NCBI GenBank assembly: GCA_001414485.1
Contig: LLEY01000068.1
Location: 248,001 to 312,000 of the forward strand
DNA length: 64,000 nucleotides
Reading direction: 5' to 3'
Source of the DNA: Calycina herbarum
Taxonomy: Eukaryota; Ascomycota; Leotiomycetes; Helotiales; Pezizellaceae
Shown: positions 1 to 11,931 of the stretch, piece after piece
Layout of the letters: each line of letters begins with the position of its first letter
How positions within the stretch are numbered: position 1 is the stretch's first letter
The notes under the pieces: model-generated
What the model was told of the DNA's origin: nothing
Seen by the model: the letters and a program-made list of their open reading frames with translations, nothing else
Databases searched by the model: none
Translations under genes and position numbers: made by a program

Positions 1-1094
1 TCGAGACGCTACCATATTCTAGGTTCATTGATTAAATGACTAATACACCTAAAAAAATGTACTTGGAGCTTATAACTTTAATGAATGGCATAAAGTGGTA
101 TTTAAGTCAGGAAAAAATTAACCAGGTGGCATTTCTGTCTTCTTTAATTATCGCTTAAACACTAAAGTGCGCGAATTGCTCGTAGGCATTTTCAATCCCC
201 AATCAAGTCACTGTTGAAAACCAAAGCTTAGCAAGCTTTTCTAGGATTCAACTTTAAAGCATACACATCACGTCACGAGATCCACATCATATCAAAGGAG
301 CTATTATTATGTACGCCATATTTCATTATTATCCCCTCGCAAAGGTTTCGTTCTCTACCTATGTAGTAGTACTCGCAGTAGCAGGGGTAATAAAACCACA
401 AAGCAGCAACAACGACGCAAGCAATACAAATCGCCACTCCTCATACATACACAAATTCCATCGTCCTCTCAACAACCCATTCCACATCCACTCGGGAATC
501 CAATCTCAAGCAAACAAAAAAAATAACTCGCAAAGCAATATAAACAACTTTTGACCTTCGACACTCGTATGCCAGTGAAAGTCAAAAACGCAGAAATCAA
601 AAAAGCAAAAACAACAAACTCCCCTCTCCAAAATTCCATAAAGTGTGCCGCGAGGCAATGATCCGTATCTATTTTCGTTTGCGACTCCCCCCGAATTGAT
701 TTTGCCAGAGACAGTCGAGCCAGCGAGACCCAGCCCAAATCCCCCCCCCCCATATTCATAAAGTATCGTACTTGTTGCGCCCCATCCCTTGACCATGAAA
801 AAAAAGCAAAAATGACAAAAAAGAAAAAAGAATTAAATAAACAACGAGTCAAACGCAGATTGTAAACACAAGAAGGAAAAAGAAACATTAATGATCTTTT
901 TTCCCTTGCGAGCCCCACCCAAGATGATGGGGGATCAATTCTTCATCTTATCATTAAAAAATCTTCCGTGAGATTTTCTTCCTTTTTTCCCCCTCGGGTT
1001 TGGAACAACAGCGTATTTCAACTCAAGGATATTGTACCAACGCGAGCAGAACGAGCATAGCGAGATCTTGTAACTGAAGCAAATGTGATAGTAA
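1..1094. other. gene-free flank, likely 3' side of the Zn2Cys6 gene
   Basis: I see no convincing coding sequence here. Short open frames exist on both strands but are A/K- or F/L-rich low-complexity translations. A run of 11 C sits at 741-751, and A-rich tracts lie around 600-850. Part of this stretch is probably the 3' untranslated region of the minus-strand regulator ending at 1095. Confidence 0.5.
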
Positions 1095-2643
1095 TCAACG
1101 AGGACCGGGGCCGAAACGAGCAACCATCTTGTTATCAGCATCCTTGCTCCCACCGAAATCCCCTATTATGTTGTTCAAATTCATAGGATCCGTGCGGCCT
1201 CCACCGCCAGGACTATTACGAAGAGGCGGAGGAGTACGTGATGGAAGACCGTTTGCGCGGAGCTGAAGATTCGATGCCGTGGATGTGGAGGAGCCTGGGG
1301 AGTAATTGGATGGTGGCATACCAGCAGTTGGTGTTAGAGGTGGAAGTCGATGATCGTTTTCGACCGCCTGTCGTCTATTGGCACTATCAGAGCGTGCGTA
1401 ATGTGGCATTGGTGGTGGAAGAACAGAGTCGTGTTGTTGCTCCTCGGTGGGTCGTTTTCGAGAAGATTCTGTAGATCCGGTTGGCGATACGCGATCTCGT
1501 GAATGCATGGGATCGTGGGGGTACTCGTGGGTATGCATTGGTTCGTGGTGTCGAAGTGGTTGGGAACGATCATGTGGGCTATGCATAGGTTCGTGAGTTC
1601 GAGAAGAATGGGTACGGTCGTGGGAACTATAAGCTGCCGAGTCTTGGGAGCGAGGTGTTTGACCACGATCCATGGAGTTGTATGATCCCGTAGGGGAAGG
1701 GGCAGGATATTCGTATTGAGGACCATGCCCTTGGGGACCTCCATGTCCAGAAGGAGGTGCGGGACCGAGTGGTTGCCCATGTGCTCCATACAATGGCGGA
1801 TTCGCCCCCGCATGACGGGGGTACATGGTTTGCTCTTCATGTCCAGCCATGTTCATTCCAGAACCCTGGCGCATGTGAGGGTACACTGTGTGAGCAGGAA
1901 CAAAAGCTTGAGCTTGGGAAGAGACTGGAGTAAAGACACAATCCTGTTGAAATCGAACACAGTTTGAGCAACGACCTTCCGGGTTTGCATCAAATCCAGA
2001 ACAGCGAATCTAATAGTATATTAGAATAATAGACTACGAATAATAAACCTCCAATTGATGGGATGTCCGAGCTTACCTTGCGTCTTCTACAGTATCTGCA
2101 AGCAATGGCAGTTCTCTGTCGAGGAGCCGATTGACTAAATGCCATATGTTGCTGCCCTGGTCGTCCATAATCCTGAGCGGGTTGCTGATATGGTGGTCTG
2201 TCGTTCCTATATCCAGCCGGAGGAGCATTGTACGGACCTTGTTGGTAACCCTGTGGTGGACCTGGAGGATACCCATTGGCTTGTTGCGGTGGTGGTTGCT
2301 GGACTCCATATGGAGATGGATTCTCATATGACGGCATTGGTGGCAATGTTACGCCGTTACTGCTCGACGGAGCTCGATGGTGTTGGGGGTGAGGGTGGTG
2401 GTATGCCCTCGCTCGTTCATCTTCCTCGCCTGGTGGTGGTGGATATTGCGACCGAGGCTGTTCCCTTGGATCCCGAGATGCATAGGGGCCAGATTCTCGA
2501 GATGGTGGTGGATACTGAGACTCGGGAGGTCCTCGTGGGCCTCGAGATGGAGGAGGATAATGCGATTCCGGATACTCCCTAAGTGGGTAGCCTGGCTCAC
2601 GGGAGGGCTGATAACCACCTCCATTCTGATCCGGATAAGCCAT
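1095..2643 (-). CDS. Zn(II)2Cys6 transcription factor with disordered flanks
   Basis: Two exons: 2643-2077 and 2009-1095, with a 67-nt GTAAGC...TTAG intron that splits the zinc cluster. The joined protein is about 493 aa. The zinc cluster at residues 182-213 reads C-x2-C-x6-C-x10-C-x2-C-x6-C (CRYCRRRK then IRCSGF, then RCSNC), a fungal binuclear-cluster DNA-binding domain. Everything else is low complexity: the N-terminal 180 residues are Pro/Tyr/Arg/Gln-rich and the C-terminal 270 are Ser/Pro/His-rich with histidine-glutamate repeats. No fungal-specific middle homology region is visible, so the cofactor or effector class is unknown. I start at 2643 because that ATG has A at -3; an in-frame ATG at 2670 would add 9 residues. 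The gene is followed upstream by an exceptionally long gene-free region. The target pathway is not recognised. Confidence 0.78.
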
Positions 2644-5600
2644 ATTGATTGTGACACACGCGAGAGTCATGGAGATGAATGCAGAAAGAAGTGAATCTGT
2701 CGAGAAGTGGGCGAGCTCTCAGTTTAAATCAACCTTTTGGGAAGCGTTAGAGGCACCTATCGAAGTCTGGTGCTAGTCCTCGACTGGCGAATCCCGCAAC
2801 ACTATCCGAAATGTAACGTCAGAATGAAATACTTAAAAAACGCGAGCGTGTCGTAGTACGCCCCGAGGAGCGGTTAGTAGATATGAAGACAGGAGTAATC
2901 TGCCGTTGAGAGAACAATTTGGCAGTGATAGCAAATGGAAAGAAGGTCACAAGGAAGAAGGCCCGTACCTAAATAAACACACTGGAGCGAGGGACGGTCC
3001 GGTGTTCTCTAGCTATGAAGCTAATTTATGACCGATCGCCTTTTCTTCCACAAGCCACGTACTGGCTACAGTAGTCCGTTTTTAGAAAGAGTTCGCAGCG
3101 GTGAGAAGTCAAACGCCTGCTGTCAATCTTGGTGTCCAAGGGCCGAATCGTGCCTTCCCGGGACCGCTATTGAGCTGCAACTAACTGCACTGCACGTCTT
3201 GCTTCTGCTGCTGCTGCAACTTTGACAATGCCTTACAACTCGAGCTTCCCAGTCCGAATTTGCGCGCCTCGAAGATGATGCAATGAACAATCGAAATTCG
3301 GATGCAATAATTTTGTTTGGTACCCTTTTGCTGAAGCCCTTGGTAAAGCTAGGCACTATCTCGGATGCTGACAAGACCTTACTCCTATTGGGATAGTGAG
3401 CTACGTTTGGGCGTGGCCGCTATCAATACAGTAGCTAAGTTCGGTTTGGCCTATTCACAGGTGTGGTTCCACACAGAAATGCTGCGAGTTGCTCTGATGA
3501 CCGGATGTTTGTGGGATATTCCAAGATTGTGTCAAAGTTCCACCTGATTTTGTCAATCAATGTCTTTTCTCCGTTGATTCCTTCAGTTGGCGTTTTGTCG
3601 AATGCGAGATTGATTATGAAAGGGTGCCTCTGTTTGATGACGTCGTAATTCAATCAGAAATTACAATTCGAATCCACTTCTTTCACACTCCTTTCAGTTG
3701 TTTGTTTCTCAATTGATCGAAGTTGGTTGTAGTTTACAAAGCTGGTATTGGTGACCGATTGGGTTAGACTGATGAAGCTGGGCCTCTGCTGCTGCGACCC
3801 ACCTTCGCGAGATGCGGGTGGAGGTGTATGCGGCGCTTTCCTGTCCTTCTGAGTGGCTGAGGGGACGACCACCTTCACAGAGCGAGTAGGGTTCGTCGTG
3901 GAGGCGTTAGGGTGTATTTAGAGGTGTTGGTGAAAGGTGGTGAGTTGGGAGGAGTGAGTGAGGTGAAGGAAGGAGGAAAAGAAGGGATTGTAAGGGATAC
4001 GACCTAGTTTTGTTGGAGTGGCAGAACTTGGTGGAGCGGAGAAGGGTATGGATGGGAGGGAGTGATCAGGATGGGATGGATGGGTGAGGATGCCTGGGTT
4101 GGATGTGTCCGCGATTCGGGTAACAGGGATATGAGGCGTCAGGGAGGTCTTCAGGGGGATTTTCTGGGTGCGAAGGATTAGGTCCGGGGTGGATTCTCGG
4201 TGGTGCGAGGGTCCACGGGGGGGGTTGCTTCTGAGATGGTGGGGTCCGTTCTCAGTGTGGAGAGAGAGGCGAGATGGGCTGAGCCTGCGGGGCGGCGAGC
4301 AAGCGTGGTGAAAGCGGGTGCGCTGCGGGTGCCTTGCTTGCGCTGGAATCACGCTCGGTTTCTCCTGGGAGGGTGGGTTTGTTTTTTTTGGCGGTGGGTG
4401 AGGTGTGGGAGCGAGTGGATGGATGTTGTGTCTGGGTCAACCGAGGTCAATTGGTTGCTTTTCTCACACTCTTTTCACCACTATATGGATTGATAGTGGT
4501 GGGATTTGGGTGCCGTGCTTCGGCCTCTGTCTCGATGATCGATGACAGCAACGTATTTGGGGGATACTCGACCTCAACGTGCAACCAACAACCGGGTGAA
4601 AACGGAGGGTGTGTCGACGTGAGAGAGTAAGCTTCTCTGGATGGCGCAGACTCGGTCTAGGGCGTTGTCCGGTGCGGTGCGGTGCTTCTGCTTCTGACAG
4701 TGCCGCCGTGAGAATGATGTACCGAGGAATGGTGATGACGATGAAGAGTAGTCGAGGGTGAGGCAAACGACGATGGAGGTGGTGGAGACACGCCGTCGAT
4801 TTCTTTTCTGGGAGGCAAAAGATGGCCAACCAATTGATTGCTCACAGCGGTTCAAGTAGGTGGGCGGATATTGAGGAATTGAGGGCCAATAACCGCTTCT
4901 TCGGCACAAAAACCAGAGCTTTCCTGGACTACCACGCTGACCAGTCACGCCGCTGGGTGAGGAAAAGAAGGGATCGCGTGTTGGGTGGTAGAAGTAGAAA
5001 AGGCCGGATCAGGAATTCTCGAGGGCGCCGCTGTGTGTTCAGGTGATGGCTCACGATGATTTGCCGCGCGATGCAGACGAGAGTTGGTGACGGAAAGGAA
5101 GGGAATGTGACGAATGACGTTGGACTGAGACGTGAGCACTGAGCACCACCCTGAGGCCTGGGAGGAGGAGATGGTGAGAGACCAAGAGGGGAGAAAGGTG
5201 TGTCTGGAAGGAGGAGAAGATTCTCCTTTTTCTTTTGGCTTTGGCTTTGGCTCGGGCTCGGGCAGCTAAGCTTCTCCAGCGTCTGTAGTCTGTGGTGGAA
5301 TTGGGTTGCTTCTTCTGCTTCTTCTGCTTCTTCTGCTTCTTCTGCACTCTGCTGACCCTGGCCTGGCTATCACCGGGCGTGCGCTTGGGGGATCCTTGGG
5401 CCACACCACACACAACTTCTTCCTCCCTGACACCCTGACGCAACTAGCAAAGAAGAAGCCGCGAATGACAACCGTCTGGGAATCCAATGACACCCAACGA
5501 CACCTGGTTGGAGCCCTGCAACACGCTACAAACGGCCAGTCCAAGAGATCCAGCAGTACAGTACCAGACTCCACGACCGACAGGGCTGTCAGCAGCGTCC

Positions 5601-7700
5601 AATGCCTGCGGCGGATTTCCCTGGTGGGCGGGGGCGTGTCGCTGCAACGGCAACACGAACGAATCTCCAAATCTGGCCTGGTGGAAGTGCGACTCGAACG
5701 AGGTGAGAATTTGGCAGGTGTGTAGAAGAGAAATTGATGAGGCTCCGTAATCGGGGGGCAACAAGAGGATGAGAGGATGAGAGGACGAAGATGATGGAAG
5801 CTAAGGCTAAGGAAGAGGCCGAGGGAGACAGACAGGCGATGCTGGGCGAAATGGGAGTCAGCAGGTCGAGGAACGAGGGACGAGACGAGCCGCCCGACGC
5901 TGTGGGTGACTTTTCAACGTGGATTCTTTCCTTTCCTTTCCGTCTCGAGTTCGGTTCGAGGCGACGAGTAACGTCAACGAGGAGGTCGCAGTCGCAGTCG
6001 CAGTTGCAGTCGCCACGTCAAAGGCAAAAAAGGCAAAAATGGAATGAATGCTGGGAGCAAGGGAGCAGCGAGCAGAGGCGGAGGAATGTCTTTGATGGGA
6101 CCACCCTCGTCTTATAAGTGCCGCAGACTTCGACGAACTGGTTCACGTCTGGATGGAGACTTTGCCTGGGATGGAGGGTTCCGTATGGATAATATTAATA
6201 AATGGGGTTACGGCTTCGGCCCCGACGAATTGGGTTCAGAGATATTGCCCACAACCAGGTAAGTCTTCCCCAACCATCCCATCTGATCCCATCCCATCAA
6301 GCATCAAGCATCAAGCATCAAGCAAACATGGAAATTGAGATTAAACTATCAAAGGGGAACTCTAACTCTACCGTCGCAAGGACTTCCTCTTCCTCGCTCC
6401 AGCCACACAGTCTCACCCGTCCAAAGATGGTCAAGGATGGTCAAGGATGGTCAAGGATGGCAAAGCAATTAATTTACACGGACGATGACTGATGCTCCAT
6501 CCACATCTGCCGGCACGCACACAGGTCAGGACAAACATCCACGGGGCGTACAAGAATGGCAAGCGGTTGCTGCATCGGATCTGAAGCCTCTCCGTCTCCA
6601 CACACCTGCTCGTCTGGAATATTGCCTCGCTTGCCTTGGGCTCGTCTACACGTACAGCCTCCTGCAGCAAGAACCTGAACATCACCACACACACCACACA
6701 CACCACACCTCACCAATACTCCGTACAACCCAGCACCCTCGTCGCCACCCCTCCTCCTGTTTCGCCATTCTTTTAGCCCTTCCGTCGAACATCATACATC
6801 ATCCACACACCGGCACGCACCGCGAGCAAAATGTCGCAGAGCACGGCCACAAGAGATGTGATGGGTCGTCTCTAGCCTCCCTGCCATGCTTCGTCGTCCT
6901 GGCTGGCTCGCCCATCTCCACGTAGATTCCAAACACAAACCAAACAGACGATGATCTGGGGTGATGGGGCTCTGAGTTTCTGAATCTCGGACGGCGGCTC
7001 CGTCACAAATATCCCGTTGTTGAATGAAACCCTCGCTTGCTTCCAGAGGGGACCTTCCAGACCTTCTCTCGTACTCGTCGGCATTTATGCCCACCCATAC
7101 ACAATTCATCGTTTGTTCAGAGGGTGGTGTTTATTTCGCCCCGAGAGTCGAGATGAACCCAAAAGATCATCGCTACTTCGCATGCCATGTCAATTCGTTT
7201 ATGCCAGAGCCTTGCGAGTCTTTACATCATGCAGCTGCGCTTGGTACTGTACGGTTATCAATTCCTTTGAAAAGTCTGCATCTGGCCTTGATGCCGGCTT
7301 GACTAGAAGCAGATAGCTTGCTAATACCTCTGATGTAAGGCTTACTCCTTACTCGCTGCTGCACTTTATTACGCCGTCTCACGACATCAATACCCTCACT
7401 CAAAACCTATTAGTTTTCCCTCCCCCCTCGGCCATGGGTGCATTGGGTGGGTGGATTCACATTCCTTCCTTAGCACCACCCTCCGAACAACCAGGTTCCC
7501 AAATAAGGCACAACGCAAACGAGGCATGCACTCAGTCACACAACAGCGGGAGGAACGGAAATCCCGCTGTTGATGCAACTGGCTCCTCTTTCCTCTGTCT
7601 TGGAGGTCAATTCAAGAAACACAGGACTTGCATCCAAGTGAAGTGTGTCCTACGCGGTGCGAAACCCCACGCCAGCAAACGACCTCATGTCCAGCCTTCC
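2644..7700. other. long gene-free, GC-balanced region with minisatellites (part 1)
   Basis: No gene can be supported. Many frames of 60-150 codons exist on both strands, but none resembles a known family and none chains into a plausible spliced model. Short tandem repeats are frequent: a 9-bp TTCTGCTTC-type unit near 5308-5345, a 7-bp CATCAAG unit at about 6295-6325, a 10-bp ATGGTCAAGG unit (about 3-4 copies) at 6426-6460 and CACCACACA repeats at 6683-6708. Base composition looks genic rather than AT-rich, unlike the repeat-laden spacers further right. It may be promoter, long leader or non-coding transcript of the regulator ending at 1095. Confidence 0.5.
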
Positions 7701-10700
7701 CTCTCCCTGCGCCTCTTCTGATCCAGAAAGCCAGCGGCCAAGGCGGATTGACGGGAGGAAGAGTTTGTTGATTCTTCTCATTGTGGTACTGTTCCGCTCA
7801 GGGCCTCACTAAACATGCCATCTTCAAGTGAGGGGGCATGTTTTTGTTTCGCTGGCTAAATTCCCAACGTGGATGCCACTACGGGCCGGTGCTGAAGGCA
7901 CGACCCGAGATGATCACCCTTCACCCTGGTTGATGGGATCGATGGTGATACGACAACGTCAAAAAATAGCCGCACTTGGCGAGGAAAAAGAAAATCACAT
8001 TGGGGGCGGCAGGCTATCCTTTCTTTTTCGACTCTCTTTTTTTTTTTTTTTCAACTTGCATTGGTGGCATTTCCCGACAAAAGCTTTGTGTTCCAGCCAG
8101 GCGTGACGTGGAAGCTTCCACGCCTTTTGATGGCTGCTAATTACAGGGGCAACTGAGAAAAGAAAACCTCAAACCTTAGATTGTCTGATTTCTTCCCGAA
8201 TCACATATGCAAAAAGTTGATATATTGGTAAAAAATGGACAATTGAAGCGAGCTGCAGATATTCCAGGATTAGCGCAAGCATCAACCAAGAAAGTTCTGG
8301 TGACAGTTGACCGTTCCTTGTCTAGGCTCGCATCTGACTGGGGTGCGCGGGTACGTTTGGACGCTGAGAAGCATCGCACCATCTAATCGATGGGTAATGT
8401 CAATTGCACTTGCGAATTAAATTGCCTGTAAGTCTTTCGGGTACGACCTTATTCTTCGGTCCTTATACTAGGTCCTCGGTCCGTCGATTTCTGACAAGGC
8501 TCACGGCCTTTAAGCCGACCTTTTGGCACCCTCGTCGGATGCGTCACAAGGGCGACTTGCAGAATCAACTTCTCATCATATCCGCCGTCCGGTTGATTCG
8601 GCTTATGTTTGCAGCTTCCGAGAACTCGCAGGCCTCGAACTCAACGATTGGCAGCGATATGACAGTATGAGCGATTTGTCGTTGGTGTGGGTGAGGGTGA
8701 GGGTGAGGGTGTAACGCATTCTTCTTGCAACCACCCTCGAGGATGTGGCACATGATGGCCTGTTTTCTCTCCCAATCTCGACTAGCACAGCGAACCACAG
8801 CGTATCTTTTCCCAACATGCTCATCGCATTCCACACAAATTCTGTTTTGGAAGCGACAACACATCTTGCATTTCACTTTGGCCATTTTCGCCTCGGTTCC
8901 ACCCTATCGAGTGTTACCATCCCATGGAGGCTGTATGATGTATGAATATTGGTGGTGCCAAGTTGCAAGCTGCAAAACTCACCGCCATGGCCCCTTTACC
9001 CGATTCAGACATCACTTGACCTTCTGCTCATGCGGGCATCCGCAACAAGGACACACTGCGCCAGAGCGGCGCGGGACGAAGGCGAGATTCATGCAGCTGT
9101 GATGCACGCTCGGCCTTAAATGTTTCCTCTTGCACCCTTACACCCTTGCTCGGCCTTGCAGCCATCAGAAAGCCAACACCATGACTAGCGTGGCTCTAGC
9201 GCTTCCCACCATCCATCCCACTGGACATCAGAGTCCATGGTAGCAGGGCTATCCCTGCCGCACCCATGCTCATCATTCAGCTCGGGCCAATTTCAACGGG
9301 GGATTGGGAGGGAAGGGGTATTCTGATTGGACAATCGTGGCTGCATACCGCTTTGCCAGGATACGTTTGCAAGTCCAGGCTGGATCTCTGGGATGATGCA
9401 GGAGCGGTAAACGCCCTGCAGCGGGCCGAGCAGCAAAATGGGAATTTTGGGGGCGGTCATTCCTTCAGGCTCGGCTGCGTGGGTTTTTTGATCCGCGAAT
9501 CCGATCCACTATGAGGGCAGGCTTTGGGATTTCCGGAAGGTGTGAGTGAGTAGTGAGTAGTAGTAGTGAGTAGTGAGTAGTGAGTAGGGACGGAGTAAGG
9601 AGGACAACGACGTCAGGTAGGGGAAAAGGGGCTTGTGGATGTGAGCAAGATACGGACGCACTTCTTACTTCTTCGTGTGTAACTGCGAAGTGGGAGTTCA
9701 GGCGAGGTGCAACACAACAGCAGCAGCAGCAGCAGCCTAGAAGTAGTGCTGATGTTCAACCGTCCACGGCACGCGCACCGCATCGGACCGCCAAGTGTGT
9801 AACTGATGCACCGTGATGCACCCACCACCTTTTCTCCTCATCGAATACCCCCGATGCTGCCGTCAGCAATGATCCGTCACTCGCTCCGGCTTAAAGGCCA
9901 TACGACGTGACACGCAGCATTCTTAATCAGGGAGCAGCATCAAGGTGGTGATTTTATGGTGATTTTATGGTTATTGGCTGATGTTGAGAACATCACAGGC
10001 TAACCTTCCATACCCATTCGGTCACCGCGTGCTGCTGCACCATAGTAATAGTTGCACCTTCGCTATCCGCGTCAATGCGGCATCCAACAGACGGTGAGAC
10101 TCTACTTGTGGTGCTTGTACTTACGCAACAAAACGTCCGATATCCCAACAGGCGCGGGGCGGGGTCCTCCGATGGGCCTCTTTCACCGCTTGCTCCGAAA
10201 CATGTACGTGAGAGTGAGATGGATTGCCACCGATCTGGAGTTGCAAAAGAATCGCTGCAATGGGCAATTCCTTTCAATCAGCGCCGGGCGAAGGATTTGG
10301 GAAATCGGGCATTTAAACAGCTGCATCGTCATGCTGACACACGAAACCCTAATATATCCGTGGAGAAAAGGAGGAGCACTAAACGACAAAACGTTTATCG
10401 GCGATCTAAATTGGTAGTGGTGGGGTAATGAAAAAGAGGGTGTGCAGAACAGTACGACCCCGCCATCATCCACGCACACGGTTGTGATTCTAGGCCGCCC
10501 AAGGCCTCATTTGTATCATCTTTGAGGTCCTGGGAGGATTCAGCAGATATCACAGGCTGATATTGAAGAGGTGTGGTTGAGATTGTGTTGTATCACGTAC
10601 CGTACCACGGAGGACCACACGCTGCCGATCCCTGGGTTGGGCTGGTTGTGTTGGCTGAAAGAGACACAGGAACTTCCTTCAAATATATTATCCAAAAAGA

Positions 10701-11830
10701 GATATCGAATGCGCCCACCAGCGCCCAACCTCGCGATGGACATTGAAAGTGGCAGTATATACGCCAGGTTCGTGCCTGCCTACCTAGCCTTCTTTGTTCC
10801 AACCTTTTAGGGCAATTCAAGGAAATTATCCCTGGATTAGACCAATCCGGGAATGTTAACCTAGGTGTTTTACTTTTAATGTCCACCGCGAGCCAACCCA
10901 AGTCTGAATCTGAGCTGGCTTTTCTACGACACAATTCCCAGACATATTGCAGTAAGTTTATTTGGCGAGTTGTTTCAAGGTGTTCTGGATCTCGAATCTC
11001 ATCAAGAACCTTGAATCACTTCATTTACAGGATCATCCTCTATTAGATCTGGAAATTGGTGCCGGATACTGTATGTGACGGAAGCGCTGACGAACCATCA
11101 CTCATCAAAGGCCTTTTCAGTTACCTGTTCCAGTCGACACTACATATATTGTGGACACTTTACTCGCGTCAATAAATTTCCTCCATCTTTGGAGTTATAT
11201 GTAGAACCTAGCCGCGTCTACGGAAGTCTCTCATGGTCGGGTGGTCCACACTTCACCAACATACGACGCTTCTTGACAACTGCAGTCAAAGAATCATGAT
11301 GTCGCATGCATACTGCAGAAAACCCAACCACCGTTCACCTGAACGAGTCAAAAGAACGAGACATATTACCCCCAGCGAGAGGCGCCCCGGGGCGCAAGTA
11401 TGAATGCGGCGAGACGCACAGAAACTTGCCAAAACCAAAGCACTTTATATCCCTGGATTCCTCCTGCTGCTGCTCGTCAATGGTGCTGGTGTGCGCCTTC
11501 CATACCTGGTCTGGCACAGACTTCTAGCAGACGCACCACTGCATACTTGGGAGTTGAAATGGTCATATGACGTTTCCTCTCCCTATTTTGGATTGTTTCA
11601 TTCGTTGTCAGCCCGTTTTCCTTTTCATTCTGGGTTTTGCCTGATGCGTCGTCTCGGATTGAGCGCCTTGAGGGGACACGAATGTTTCGGGGAGGAAATT
11701 TTACGAAATGTTCTTGTTGCGCGCATTGAAGCCTTTTTAGGTAGGTTGATAGGTGGAAATCTCCGGCGGTTGAATTGAGATGTGCATACTCACATCGCTG
11801 GGAATCTCTCAGGCCAGCCTTGGGTGTTAC
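7701..11830. other. long gene-free region (part 2)
   Basis: No supported gene. Simple repeats continue: a T run at 8039-8051, GGGTGA units at about 8690-8712, GTGAGTA units at 9542-9592 and a CAG tract at 9718-9736. Open frames up to 125 codons look like chance translations. Confidence 0.5.
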
Positions 11831-11837
11831 CCCTCAG

Positions 11838-11931
11838 TACTATCCCCCCCTTAACTGTCTGTCATGTGCAAGGGTGATTTGGCTGTGAAAATGTCTGTGC
11901 GTCTACAGACAGTTAAGGGGAGGGGATAGTA
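11838..11931. repeat. 94-bp inverted repeat (possible hairpin or MITE)
   Basis: The left arm (11838-11862, TACTATCCCCCCCTTAACTG...) and the right arm (11905-11931) are reverse complements over about 25 bp. The only visible difference is a small length change in the C/G run. The loop is about 42 bp. Such a structure fits a short terminal-inverted-repeat element or a transcribed hairpin. No clear target-site duplication was identified. Confidence 0.7.

Noticed and set aside
469..918. 149-codon minus-strand frame with Phe-rich, membrane-like sequence
   Set aside because: A/T-rich low-complexity DNA read as Phe/Leu. It starts without context and has no homologous look.
4200..4829. Several overlapping frames of 90-124 codons on both strands
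   Set aside because: All are mutually overlapping, with arginine/serine/proline-biased composition expected from GC-rich non-coding DNA.
5306..5725. Plus-strand frame beginning with a poly-leucine stretch that could pass for a signal peptide
   Set aside because: The leucines come from the 9-bp TTCTGCTTC minisatellite. The remainder has no domain, and overlapping frames on the other strand are equally long.
8686..8712. GGGTGA repeats as an interstitial telomere
   Set aside because: The unit is GGGTGA, not TTAGGG, and only about four copies are present.
9542..9592. GTGAGTA tandem words as a possible telomere-like or regulatory array
   Set aside because: Irregular spacing and one of many microsatellites in this region. 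It does not match the fungal telomere unit TTAGGG.
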